Shown here: in pieces, positions 1 to 7,140 of the stretch
Position numbering within the stretch: position 1 is the stretch's first letter
Layout of the letters: the number at the start of each line of letters is the position of its first letter
DNA from: Candidatus Bathyarchaeota archaeon
GTDB taxonomy: Archaea > Thermoproteota > Bathyarchaeia > Bathyarchaeales > DTEX01
Assembly: GCA_003601725.1 (NCBI GenBank)
Contig: PIYJ01000004.1
Location: forward strand, 1-26,941
DNA length: 26,941 nucleotides
Direction: 5' to 3'
Made by a program: the position numbers and the translations under genes
The notes under the pieces: model-generated
Databases searched by the model: none
Seen by the model: only the letters and a program-made list of their open reading frames with translations
Told to the model about the DNA's origin: nothing

Positions 1-86
1 TGCGCTTTTCAAATCTTTGTTTTATGCACATTCTTAATTCCAAAAATTCCGTCTATTTTTGAATTAGATAATAAAAACAGTTGACA

Positions 87-236
87 TTATGTAAAAAGTA
101 TGAACTGATAGATTAGTATTGTTAAAATGATCCAAGTAGTAACAATCAGTGTCGCTACGATTTCTATCCCTTTGAATAAGGTTAAAACGATTTTCTGGCT
201 CCAAGTTGAGTAGCCTTTGCTTTTCTTAGCACGCTT
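87..236 (-). other. Start-less reading frame for a one-helix membrane peptide
   Basis: This 49-codon reading frame is open between two stops and ends in TAA. It encodes a basic, lysine-rich front followed by about 30 hydrophobic residues (pattern IVATLIVTTWIILTILIY), which is one clear membrane helix. There is no in-frame ATG, GTG or TTG, so as it stands it is not a conventional gene. It lies just downstream of the recombinase fragment on the same strand and may be the tail of a gene lost with the integrated element. Chance is also possible in such AT-rich DNA. No family recognised. Confidence 0.3.
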
Positions 237-254
237 TTAAAGATGTACGTCGGA

Positions 255-620
255 CTACACTCCTAGCTTCGGTATGCAAGCTAGGTAAGTTCTCCTTAGT
301 TCTTCTCTGTCTATGTGATGGTAGATGTCTATGGCTTCTCTGCGTTTGTCTCCCCTCAGCTCTTTTACGTATTCTCGTGGCATTCCATTTCTCAGTAGCT
401 ATGTGGTGAACCAGTGTCTGAAGCAGTGCGGACCGAAATGATCCTCGAGTCGTGGCGAGTCTGGATTGTGAAATCCCAGCCGCCGGGCGTATTTTACCAT
501 GGCATTGTAGACTCCATTTCTGCTGAGCCTCCCAAGCGTGTTATAGCTTATGAAGAGCGCCTTGGATTTGGGTTTGAGCTTCTCCCTTACTCGAAGCCAT
601 CTTCTGAGAACTACGGCGCA
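255..620 (-). pseudogene. C-terminal remnant of an archaeal tyrosine recombinase (integrase), interrupted by TAG
   Basis: Reading the minus strand from 620 gives about 121 codons of a XerA/phage-integrase-type catalytic domain. It contains the HCFRHWFTT segment (the family's H-x-x-R box), then MPREYVKELRGD, then AIDIYHHID with the likely nucleophilic tyrosine, and a closing LACIPKLGV typical of archaeal integrases. The N-terminal DNA-binding domain and the first catalytic arginine region are absent. The frame is closed upstream by TAA at 621-623. An in-frame TAG at 399-401 falls just after FTT, where the family normally has a histidine. The fragment begins about 29 bases beyond the tRNA-Glu 3' end, the classic position for an integrated element. 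TAG is the stop codon of several intact genes here, so readthrough is unlikely. This is most probably a dead relic. Confidence 0.8.
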
Positions 621-651
621 TTAGCGCGCTTATAATTTACTGATAAATTGG

Positions 652-755
652 TGCTCCGGCCGGGATTTGAACCCGGGTCTGCGGCTTTCCCCCCTCTTTT
701 CTTCTTGTTGGGAGACGAGAGGCCGCCATACTTGACCGGACTATACTACCGGAGC
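652..755 (-). tRNA. tRNA-Glu (CTC anticodon) with a 29-nt intron; CCA encoded at 649-651
   Basis: The minus strand folds as a full cloverleaf. The acceptor stem is GCTCCGG/CCGGAGC with discriminator A, the D arm is GUAU/GUAU with an AGTCCGGTCAA loop, the anticodon stem is GCGGC/GCCGC, the variable loop is AGAC, and the T arm is CCGGG-TTCAAAT-CCCGG. The anticodon loop reads C-T-CTC-G, then an insertion, then A, so the anticodon CTC is at 717-719. The insertion (687-715) sits after position 37, the canonical archaeal intron site. Mature length is 75 nt without CCA. A TATA-like element lies upstream at about 797-806. Isotype is assigned by anticodon and by the close match to archaeal tRNA-Glu consensus. 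Confidence 0.93.
687..715 (-). other. tRNA-Glu intron (canonical 37/38 position)
   Basis: The 29 bases between G37 and A38 start TCTCCC and end GGGGGGAA on the minus strand. Loop bases CTCT (32-35) can pair with GGGG just before the AAA bulge at the 3' junction, giving a plausible 4-bp central helix of a bulge-helix-bulge substrate for the archaeal splicing endonuclease. That helix relies on G-U pairs, and the outer intron helix is imperfect by eye, so the exact cut sites are inferred from the 37/38 rule. Confidence 0.75.
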
Positions 756-874
756 GTGATGTTTCGTCGCTGATCACGCAGAGCATTATCGTTCTTCTAT
801 TATGCAAGGTTTATTTTATGATTTATGATTTTACGACTCAAAGAAAAAGAGAAAGGGTTCCCTTGTCTAATTTT

Positions 875-1090
875 TTATCGTCCTAAGACTTTTTCTGCGG
901 CTTTTTTGATGTCTTCGGCCTTCACTGTTTTTCTACCCGCGTGCATAGACCAGTCGATTGCTTCTCTACCGATTTTTATCCCTATGTCCTCTAGAACTTT
1001 GCCCATCTCTATGGCGGCGGATTCGCTGACTCTTTCGGCTCCCGCCTTTTTGATTATGCGATGCATAGCAGCTATTGCTAATTCACCCAT
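875..1090 (-). CDS. Archaeal histone
   Basis: This is a 71-residue HMf-type histone that packages chromosomal DNA as dimers and longer multimers. The single histone fold is recognisable from the start: IIKKAGAERVSESA is the helix 1/loop 1 signature, followed by the long central helix (EMGKVLEDIGIKIGREAIDWSMHAGRK) and TVKAEDIKKAAEKV for loop 2/helix 3. No tail extends past the fold. An upstream in-frame ATG at 1099 would add MII, but histones normally begin MxEL, so I take the ATG at 1090. A TATA-like TTAAATA at 1131-1137 on the minus strand would place transcription initiation shortly before the start. It is divergent from the eS17 gene. Confidence 0.95.
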   Translation of the reverse strand: MGELAIAAMHRIIKKAGAERVSESAAIEMGKVLEDIGIKIGREAIDWSMHAGRKTVKAEDIKKAAEKVLGR

Positions 1091-1173
1091 AATAATCACG
1101 CTTCTTCAGTTTGTATCTCTAAACAGGTCTTATTTAACGTTTTTTCTAATAAACAAAAGGTATTTCGGAATTG

Positions 1174-1206
1174 TTTATAAATGATTTGCCTTAATCCTTA
1201 TATACT
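1174..1206 (+). promoter_or_regulatory. TATA-box region upstream of the eS17 gene
   Basis: Two candidate archaeal TATA boxes lie here, TTTATAAATG (1174-1183) and CTTATATACTC (1196-1206). The second is preceded by a purine/C-containing stretch that could serve as BRE. They imply a leader of about 60 bases or more before the eS17 start. The position is inferred by eye only. Confidence 0.45.
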
Positions 1207-1291
1207 CTCTGTTCCAATTGATTCAGAAAAGTGGTGGAAAAAGAAAATAGATGGCTCTCTTTGAAAATAACTAATAAAGGATGATGATGTC

Positions 1292-1504
1292 TTGGGGAAT
1301 GTACGGACAGAAAAGGTTAAGCGGATCGCTCGTGAACTCTTCCGGAGATATCCGGATCGATTTACGACGGATTATGAACAAAACAAGAAGATGCTCACGT
1401 CACTGGTTGATCTGCCGTCGAAGAAGCTTAGAAACATGATTGCGGGCTACGTAACTGGACTGGTAGCAGCCTCTCTGGGGAACAGATCTTCAGAAGAAAA
1501 GTGA
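1292..1504 (+). CDS. rps17e: 30S ribosomal protein eS17
   Basis: This 70-residue protein matches the archaeal/eukaryotic small-subunit protein eS17. It begins GNVRTEKVKRIARELFRRYP, then has FTTDYEQNKKM and LPSKKLRNMIAGYVTGL, which are the conserved blocks. The start is TTG at 1292, where the family's M-G-x-V-R-T begins. A purine-rich AAAGGATGATG lies just upstream. In-frame alternatives do not fit the family start, and the ATG triplets at 1281-1289 are in another frame. It converges on nucS with only seven bases between the two stop codons. Confidence 0.95.
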   Translation: MGNVRTEKVKRIARELFRRYPDRFTTDYEQNKKMLTSLVDLPSKKLRNMIAGYVTGLVAASLGNRSSEEK

Positions 1505-1511
1505 TGCGGGA

Positions 1512-2288
1512 TCAATAGAAGTCCTCTAGGCTTCTGGCCTTTCTTTTCTTCAAGATTTCGGCGCATTTTTTGGGATCTAATCTTTTAAACTCGAGGCCTA
1601 AGGTCAGAAGGAGTTTTTGAACTCCCTTAGCGATTTTTGGGGCTACAAGTATCCCTCTTATTTCGCGGTTGACGACGTTCTTCAAAGAATCTACGTATTT
1701 TGAGAGTTGAAGCACCGCCTCTTTTCCAGCTGTTCTTCTCTTTATCTCGATGACGACCATCCTTCCATTCTTGTCGATTCCGTAGACATCGATGAATCCA
1801 GGCTCAACCTTCTTTTCATAAGTTATGGGATGTAAGCCATCCTCAACCAGAGATGGTTGAATCATGATGGCCTCCTGCATATCCTCTTCACTTGCATAGA
1901 GAGAGAATTCCCCTTCATCCACAAGGCTCATCGCGGCCAAAAAATAGATCTCGTCGAAGAAGATCTGCAAAGTCTCTCTTGGCTTCCGCCTCACTGCCTT
2001 TATGAGGAATATGTCCTCCCTCAGATCGGAATGGAATATGCATCCAGGCGGCTGCCAGTTAACCGGTTCATATCCCTTCGGCCTATGCACGAGCACGGAG
2101 CCGTCTTCCTTTATGATCAGGATTCTTTCACCGGGATTCAACGTTGATCTTGCTCTTCCTTGATAGTCCACCCAGCAGTTACCCGCGATGATTATTATTC
2201 TTCGTCTGGAAAGTGCTGATCTAACGGTTTCAAGCGTCTCTTCCTTCGTCGGCGTCTTCAAGATGATGATCGGTTTCTCATTCGACAA
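1512..2288 (-). CDS. nucS: Endonuclease NucS/EndoMS (mismatch-specific)
   Basis: This 258-residue protein belongs to the NucS family, which cuts both strands at DNA mismatches in archaea and actinobacteria, working with the PCNA clamp. The N-terminal half (about 1-120) is the DNA-binding/dimerisation region. The C-terminal RecB-like nuclease domain shows the D-(E-x-K) metal site: PGFIDVYGIDKNG, then VVIEIKRRTAGKEAVLQLSKYV (about 160-195). IQPSLVEDGL before it is also family-typical. Length matches known archaeal NucS (about 250 residues). No clear PCNA-interacting peptide is visible at the C-terminus (ARSLEDFY). It is divergent from the methyltransferase across a 62-bp gap. Archaeal mismatch repair lacking MutS/MutL is thought to rest on this enzyme. 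Confidence 0.92.
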   Translation of the reverse strand: MSNEKPIIILKTPTKEETLETVRSALSRRRIIIIAGNCWVDYQGRARSTLNPGERILIIKEDGSVLVHRPKGYEPVNWQPPGCIFHSDLREDIFLIKAVRRKPRETLQIFFDEIYFLAAMSLVDEGEFSLYASEEDMQEAIMIQPSLVEDGLHPITYEKKVEPGFIDVYGIDKNGRMVVIEIKRRTAGKEAVLQLSKYVDSLKNVVNREIRGILVAPKIAKGVQKLLLTLGLEFKRLDPKKCAEILKKRKARSLEDFY

Positions 2289-2350
2289 GCGTCTTCGCCA
2301 AATAATCTTTTAGTGCAGCTCGAATAATTAGTGTTTTTGGGAATAGAAAG

Positions 2351-2962
2351 GTGTCCGGGAGCCTGTGGAGCAAAAAAAGGAAGGTTCTTCATCACTATAA
2401 CCGACTAGCGGGGATTTACGATTCCCTTTACGGCGAGGAACAGAAATCAAAGATTGAATCGATTCTTAAATTGTTGAATTTTGGATGCAAAGACATGGTG
2501 TTGGATGCTGGCTGCGGCACCGGCCTTCTCATAGAATACATCGCAGTGAGAGTTAACCATCTCGTCGGCGTAGATTTGGCGGGAGAATCTCTTAAAATAG
2601 CCATTGAGAGGTCCCGCCGCTTAGGGGTTAAACGGAAAGTCTCCTTGTTACGGGCAGATGTAGACCATCTTCCTTTCAGGGACACCGTCTTCGATAAGAT
2701 CTTTGCATTAACACTTCTCCAGAACGTTCCTGAACCATGCGAGACTCTACGTGAGATGCTCAGAGTGACAAAGAGTAATTCCCAAGTCGCAGTCACCGGT
2801 CTAAAGAAGCATTTCACCGAGGAGAATTTCAGCAGATTAATCCGCAGGATTGGACGGGAATACGTTTTCGCCGAGACCGAAGAGCCTCATGACATCATCG
2901 CCGTCGTCAAAGCCGATAAAGTAAAGAATAAATACAGGCAAAAAGAAGGAATAGAAAGGTGA
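2351..2962 (+). CDS. Class I SAM-dependent methyltransferase, substrate unknown
   Basis: This 203-residue protein has a Rossmann methyltransferase core. Motif I is VLDAGCGTG (about 50-58), followed by the acidic end of strand 2 in LVGVDLAGES, then ADVDHLPF (motif II-III) and ALTLLQNVPEP (motif IV). It resembles the UbiE/COQ5-like or Methyltransf_11 group, in which many members act on small molecules or lipids. Nothing here fixes the substrate. The start is GTG at 2351, with AGAAAGG close upstream. The gene ends at 2962 and eS30 starts at 2970, with the eS30 Shine-Dalgarno GGTGAT overlapping this stop codon, so the two are probably co-transcribed. Confidence 0.85.
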   Translation: MSGSLWSKKRKVLHHYNRLAGIYDSLYGEEQKSKIESILKLLNFGCKDMVLDAGCGTGLLIEYIAVRVNHLVGVDLAGESLKIAIERSRRLGVKRKVSLLRADVDHLPFRDTVFDKIFALTLLQNVPEPCETLREMLRVTKSNSQVAVTGLKKHFTEENFSRLIRRIGREYVFAETEEPHDIIAVVKADKVKNKYRQKEGIER

Positions 2963-2969
2963 TAAAAGT

Positions 2970-3131
2970 ATGCCTACTCATGGAAGCCTATCGAAAGCGG
3001 GGAAAGTACGTTCACAAACCCCAAAGATAGAGGGGATTCCGCGGACTAAGAAGCCTCCTAGAGTCAGATTTAGGAGGAGCTACGAAAAGAGAATCATTCT
3101 CCAGCGGAGACCAGGACAAAACTGGATATAG
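2970..3131 (+). CDS. rps30e: 30S ribosomal protein eS30
   Basis: This 53-residue, very basic protein begins MPTHGSLSKAGKVR, then has TPKIEG and RVRFRRSYEKR. These are the hallmarks of archaeal eS30 (THGSLxxAGKVRxQTPK), a small-subunit protein near the decoding centre. It is full length for the family. The start is ATG at 2970 with GGTGAT six bases upstream (2958-2963), inside the end of the methyltransferase gene. The product ends in WI before TAG at 3129-3131. It is absent from most Euryarchaeota, which helps place the organism. Confidence 0.95.
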   Translation: MPTHGSLSKAGKVRSQTPKIEGIPRTKKPPRVRFRRSYEKRIILQRRPGQNWI

Positions 3132-3163
3132 AAGCAATAATTCTTTAATTAATCATTCTTAGT

Positions 3164-3179
3164 CTTTTAGTCTTTTTTT
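3164..3179 (+). terminator. T-rich transcription terminator after eS30
   Basis: Clustered T runs (CTTTTAGTCTTTTTTT) follow the eS30 stop by about 35 bases. Archaeal RNA polymerase terminates at such T tracts without needing a hairpin. They lie between convergent transcription units. Confidence 0.55.
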
Positions 3180-3203
3180 AACAATAAAAAAGAAGAGGAT
3201 GTT

Positions 3204-4400
3204 CTAAGGGAGTTCCACCCATCTTCCTTTCCGCGCGGATTCTTCTATGGCGTTCAGTATCTCTTGGCATTTCAGCCCGTCGTAGAATGTAGCCGCCATC
3301 GGAGCGACGGGCTTGTCATTTACTATGCAGTCGATGAAATGATGAATCTCATGAACGAAGGTATGCTCCCATCCTATTATGTGTCCATGAGGCCACCAAT
3401 GTTCCATGAATGGATGAACAGACTCAGTTACAAGTATATCCCTAAAGCCCATGCGGTCTTCGGGGTCTTTCTTCGAGTAGACCTCTAGCTCGTTGAGCCG
3501 TTCTAAATTGAAGACGATTGAGCCTTCTGTTCCATGGATCTCCACTCTCTGATAATTCTTCCTCCCCGCGCAGAAACGGGAAGCCTCAAAGCTCCCTATG
3601 GCTCCATTCTTGAATCTCGCCATCGCGATGAAGACGTCATCAACATCTACTTTTCCTTTCTTCTCAGGGTCTTCGGGCAGCGGCCTCTCCTTGATGAAGG
3701 TTTCAGTCAATCCGCAGACGGATGTAACTTCGCCGACGAGGAATCTGGCTAAATCTATGATGTGAGCGCCGAGATCTCCGAGGGCCCCGGAACCCGCAAC
3801 GCTCTTCCGTAGTCTCCACACTAACGGAAAGTTCGGGTCCATTATCCATTCTTGAAGGTAGACAGCTCTGTACTGGAGGATCTTGCCGATGTATCCCTCG
3901 TCGATGAGCTGCTTTGCCAGCCGTATAGCTGGGACAAAACGGTAGTTGAAAGCAGTCATATTCTTGACGCCTGCCTTCTCAGCGGCCTCATAGACTGCCT
4001 TTGCATCTTCTAGTGTCGAGGCTAAAGGCTTCTCGCAGATTATGTTTTTCCCGGCTTCAGCAGCCTCGATGCAGGGCTCCGCATGCATGTTGTTTGGTAA
4101 GCAGTTGTCAACAAGCTCGATTCTGTCATCTGCTATGAGCTTCTTCCAATCCGTGTAATAAGTCTCAAATCCGAATCTTTTCGCTGCCTCCGCTACGGCT
4201 TCCTCGGTTCTCCCACAAATAGCGACAAGACGAGGCAACGCAGGAGGAGGATAGAAAAAGAAAGGCATCTTCCTATATCCATTCGCGTGAGCCTTACCCA
4301 TGAAGGCGTAGCCTAGCAGGCCGACTCCGATCTCCCTTATCTTCTCAGCCTTCTTGGAGACTCTTCCCATGGTGACGAATCCTACTTCCTTCTTGGGCAT
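3204..4400 (-). CDS. Gfo/Idh/MocA-family NAD(P)-dependent sugar or cyclitol dehydrogenase
   Basis: This 398-residue oxidoreductase has the nucleotide-binding motif GVGLLGYAFMGKAHANGY (about 25-42) and the EKP signature in IICEKPLAST (about 120-129), the family's substrate/cofactor lysine. The GALGDLGAHIIDLA block of the C-terminal alpha/beta domain supplies conserved catalytic D/H. Members oxidise or reduce sugars, inositols and related polyols; the substrate is not readable here. The start at 4400 is three bases after the stop of the upstream isomerase gene and is preceded by GGTGGT, so the two form one transcription unit. A later ATG at 4370 would remove a poorly conserved N-terminal stretch and is a possible alternative. 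It is probably cytoplasmic. Confidence 0.88.
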   Translation of the reverse strand: MPKKEVGFVTMGRVSKKAEKIREIGVGLLGYAFMGKAHANGYRKMPFFFYPPPALPRLVAICGRTEEAVAEAAKRFGFETYYTDWKKLIADDRIELVDNCLPNNMHAEPCIEAAEAGKNIICEKPLASTLEDAKAVYEAAEKAGVKNMTAFNYRFVPAIRLAKQLIDEGYIGKILQYRAVYLQEWIMDPNFPLVWRLRKSVAGSGALGDLGAHIIDLARFLVGEVTSVCGLTETFIKERPLPEDPEKKGKVDVDDVFIAMARFKNGAIGSFEASRFCAGRKNYQRVEIHGTEGSIVFNLERLNELEVYSKKDPEDRMGFRDILVTESVHPFMEHWWPHGHIIGWEHTFVHEIHHFIDCIVNDKPVAPMAATFYDGLKCQEILNAIEESARKGRWVELP

Positions 4401-4403
4401 CGT

Positions 4404-5366
4404 TTACCACCATACTTGCTTTAGCGGGGCCTTTATGATCAAAGGCTTCAGGAAGGCGATGCATTTTTCGCATCCGTCTTCTCGGCTCATAACGGGGTCT
4501 TCATGTTCATAGCTGAGTACATAGTCGTATCCAACTTCAAGCAGAGCGGTCATGACGCGTTTCCATGGGACGTCTCCCCATCCGACAACTCTGAATCTGA
4601 AGCCTCTTCCGCGTCTCATCCATGACCCGGTGGGTATGACCCCTGAGGTTGAAACGTTCTCTTTCACTATTTCCGCATCCTTCGCGTGGGCATGGTAGAT
4701 TCTGTCGCCGAATCTTTTGATGAAGACGACTGGGTCTATTCCTTGCCATACGAGGTGGCTTGGGTCGAAGTTGAACCCGAACTCCTTCCTTTCATTGATG
4801 GCTTTCAATGCTTGCTCAGCGGTCTCGATATTGTAGGCTTGTTCCTGCGGGTGGACTTCATGGGCGAATTTTACTCCATGAGCTGCGAAAACATCTAGGA
4901 TCTCATTCCATCGCTCAGCGAAGAGCTCGAATCCCTTCTCGAAGATCTTTTCGTTTGCCGGAGGAAATATGTACCATGCTCCCCAGTTTGGAGCTCCGAT
5001 GAAGCCGTTCACAACTGGCACATCTAATGCCGCTGCTGCCATTGCGGTCTTCTTCATGCGTTCCATGCCGTATTTTATCTTCTCCTCAGGTGTTCCTTTA
5101 AACCATTCATCCGTGGATTCGTCATGCGGACCGAGTACGAGCTGGCCTTCCAGATGATTGCTTAAACCTGAGATTATCAGCCCATATTTCTCCACGGTCT
5201 TCTTGAACTCTGTAGCTCCACCGGAGAGAATCTTATCGATGTCTATGTGATTGCTTCCTTTCCACGCTGCGATCTCAACGGCTTCGTAGCCTAGCTTTGA
5301 GACATACTTCAAGACTTTTTCGAGTTTCAATTCGTTGTATAGAACCGTTAAGATTCCTATTTTCAA
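4404..5366 (-). CDS. Sugar phosphate isomerase/epimerase-like TIM-barrel protein (AP endonuclease 2/xylose isomerase fold)
   Basis: This 320-residue protein belongs to the xylose-isomerase-like TIM-barrel family (PF01261). Likely divalent-metal ligands sit at the expected strand ends: E170 in FAHEVHP, D201 and H204 in FNFDPSHL, H225/H227 in YHAHAKD, and E287 in LSYEHED. Such proteins isomerise or epimerise sugars and keto-inositols and often pair with Gfo/Idh/MocA dehydrogenases, as here (three-base gap to the downstream gene). The pair fits stepwise oxidation and rearrangement of a sugar or cyclitol, but the substrate is unknown. The start is ATG at 5366; GGGGGAAAGG just upstream serves as Shine-Dalgarno. 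Confidence 0.85.
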   Translation of the reverse strand: MKIGILTVLYNELKLEKVLKYVSKLGYEAVEIAAWKGSNHIDIDKILSGGATEFKKTVEKYGLIISGLSNHLEGQLVLGPHDESTDEWFKGTPEEKIKYGMERMKKTAMAAAALDVPVVNGFIGAPNWGAWYIFPPANEKIFEKGFELFAERWNEILDVFAAHGVKFAHEVHPQEQAYNIETAEQALKAINERKEFGFNFDPSHLVWQGIDPVVFIKRFGDRIYHAHAKDAEIVKENVSTSGVIPTGSWMRRGRGFRFRVVGWGDVPWKRVMTALLEVGYDYVLSYEHEDPVMSREDGCEKCIAFLKPLIIKAPLKQVWW

Positions 5367-5509
5367 ATTCGCCTTTCCCCCACTTCTTCCTTTCGAGTCT
5401 GATAAAGAATCGAATCTCTAACCTTAAAAGATTTGTCACGGTATCAAGTTAAAATTCATCTGTGCTTGCCTCATCAATTAGCGAATAAAAAGAATCGCCA
5501 AAGGATGAT

Positions 5510-5653
5510 ATGAATCACCATGAAAGTATCACTTCATTTATTAAGAAAATTTTTCTCGACGGAAAGAGAGAATTCAGAGACTTCCCTTTTATGCTTTTAA
5601 AAGTAAGACGTGAAGCGACGAAGAAGATGGATTCATCAGAAGAGGAAGAATAA
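5510..5653 (+). CDS. Possible small protein of unknown function (47 residues)
   Basis: This ATG-started frame lies in the gap between two minus-strand genes. It is preceded by AAAGGATGAT, the same style of ribosome site seen before eS17. The product begins MNHHESITSFIKKIFLDG, is strongly charged, has basic middle blocks (KREFRDF, KVRREATKK) and ends in a run of acidic residues (SSEEEE). The stop codon is five bases short of the convergent MFS stop. No family recognised. The good ribosome site argues for it; the short length and lack of recognised homology argue against. Confidence 0.4.
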   Translation: MNHHESITSFIKKIFLDGKREFRDFPFMLLKVRREATKKMDSSEEEE

Positions 5654-5657
5654 AAGT

Positions 5658-6923
5658 TTATCTCGTCCGTCTAGTAGCGAGAGCTATGACGATAAGTCCT
5701 AATATGATGAACCCCGCTGTCAAAATGAACGGAAACCTAGGCTCTAAGCTGAAGAGATACCCAGCTAACACAGGCACAGGCAACGAGACAAGCGAGGAGA
5801 AAGTGGTTGTCACAGAGAGAATCTTAGCCCTCGCCTTTGGATCCGCTATTTCAATCTCATTTGTCAGAAAAGTTTTGGATACAGAAAAAGAAGAAGCCTG
5901 ATATATTCCCAGCAGAATTCCCGAGATGAAGACGGGATACAGAACCCCTTTAGGAGAAAAGATCAGAAGGATCAGCCCTAAACCGCCGAAAAAGTGGCTT
6001 AAAATAAGAGTCTTCGAATAGCTGCTTCTCGTCGTAAGTTTAGGAACAACAAAGATGTTCAGAGTCAATGCTGAAAGGGAAATAGCCAACGGCATCCATG
6101 ATGCAAGTTCCTCCGACAAGCCTAGACCGTTTTTAGTTATCAAAAGAAGCGAGAGGTAAATGTTGACTGAAAGGTAAAAGCTAGATACCGCTGAGACGAA
6201 AAGCAACGCGGAGATAACTCGATTCTTCCGAATTATCGAAAGGGAAGATAGATATCCCTTCAACCCTGCAATCTCCTTTTCCTTCATAATCTGATATCCC
6301 ACCTCAGTTTCTCGGAGATACGTCTGCCTTATCCCCAACATTAACGCAATCGAGACCAACGCAACCGCGAACAAGATTCTCATGCCCGGATCCACGCCGA
6401 GCGATCCGATCAGGTATCCCGCGACGGGAGTAGAGAATGTTCCCAGATTATAGATTAGAGAAACATATCCGTAGATTCCGGACCTTCCTTTCGGAGCCGT
6501 ATCCTCAACGAGAAGACAATCCCAAACAGAATAAATTACGCAGGCTAAGCCCTCTAAGAGATAGGCTGCGAATGCATACCAGAAGTTGCGAGTTACAATC
6601 CAGATCGCAAGGGAAGGAACCCAAGACAACGAATCGAACAGCATCAAAGTTCTTTTTCTCCCAAACCTATCAGCAAGATACCCTCCAGCTATGGGGAGAA
6701 ATATGGATGAAACCGTGATGATCGTTGAGAGCAGACCTATCTGGACCTCTGAAAGGCCAACAGCTTCCTTGAGAAAAATCGAACGATAAAAGTAGATCCA
6801 GCTCATAGGAATGCTCCAGAGGGGCTCGGTTGCAACAAGAATCTTCGCGTTCCTACCCCAATCTATGGGCTTTAAAAATACACCGCGAAGTCTAAATGAA
6901 CATCCACTTTTCGTCGATGTCAA
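5658..6923 (-). CDS. Major facilitator superfamily transporter
   Basis: This 421-residue, 12-helix MFS permease shows the loop 2-3 signature GGYLADRFGRKRTLM (about 80-94), which is the family's GxLaDrxGrk motif, and hydrophobic segments along the whole length. The short loop around 205-225 is charged (RETEVGYQIMKEKE), as expected between the two six-helix halves. The substrate cannot be assigned; MFS_1 members of this kind include drug exporters and sugar carriers. The ATG at 6923 gives an N-terminal extension of about 20 residues before the first conserved part (KPIDWGRNAKILV), so the true start may be later. It is divergent from tgtA. Confidence 0.88.
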   Translation of the reverse strand: MTSTKSGCSFRLRGVFLKPIDWGRNAKILVATEPLWSIPMSWIYFYRSIFLKEAVGLSEVQIGLLSTIITVSSIFLPIAGGYLADRFGRKRTLMLFDSLSWVPSLAIWIVTRNFWYAFAAYLLEGLACVIYSVWDCLLVEDTAPKGRSGIYGYVSLIYNLGTFSTPVAGYLIGSLGVDPGMRILFAVALVSIALMLGIRQTYLRETEVGYQIMKEKEIAGLKGYLSSLSIIRKNRVISALLFVSAVSSFYLSVNIYLSLLLITKNGLGLSEELASWMPLAISLSALTLNIFVVPKLTTRSSYSKTLILSHFFGGLGLILLIFSPKGVLYPVFISGILLGIYQASSFSVSKTFLTNEIEIADPKARAKILSVTTTFSSLVSLPVPVLAGYLFSLEPRFPFILTAGFIILGLIVIALATRRTR

Positions 6924-7044
6924 TTTTATTCCTTCCCGAAGGAAATCTAATGATTACAGATGCTCCTTATTATCTCTTCTAGAAAAGACGCATCTTTCCA
7001 GTAACGAAATCCTTTTCCCAGCTTTATGCAACATCGCCGAGATA

Positions 7045-7054
7045 CTTATAAATA
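7045..7054 (+). promoter_or_regulatory. TATA box for tgtA
   Basis: CTTATAAATA is a near-consensus archaeal TATA box. It predicts a transcription start near 7078 and a leader of about 60 bases before tgtA. Confidence 0.5.
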
Positions 7055-7140
7055 AAATTTCTCCTCAATTCGATGGGAAGATTATTTAATTCTATCTAAG
7101 AGTGATGTAACGGAGATCCATTACAAGTAGGCGTCGGATC

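Noticed and set aside
414..635. Plus-strand frame of 73 codons in the integrase region
   Set aside because: It lies over the recombinase remnant on the other strand, whose translation matches conserved integrase motifs; this frame has no recognisable content.
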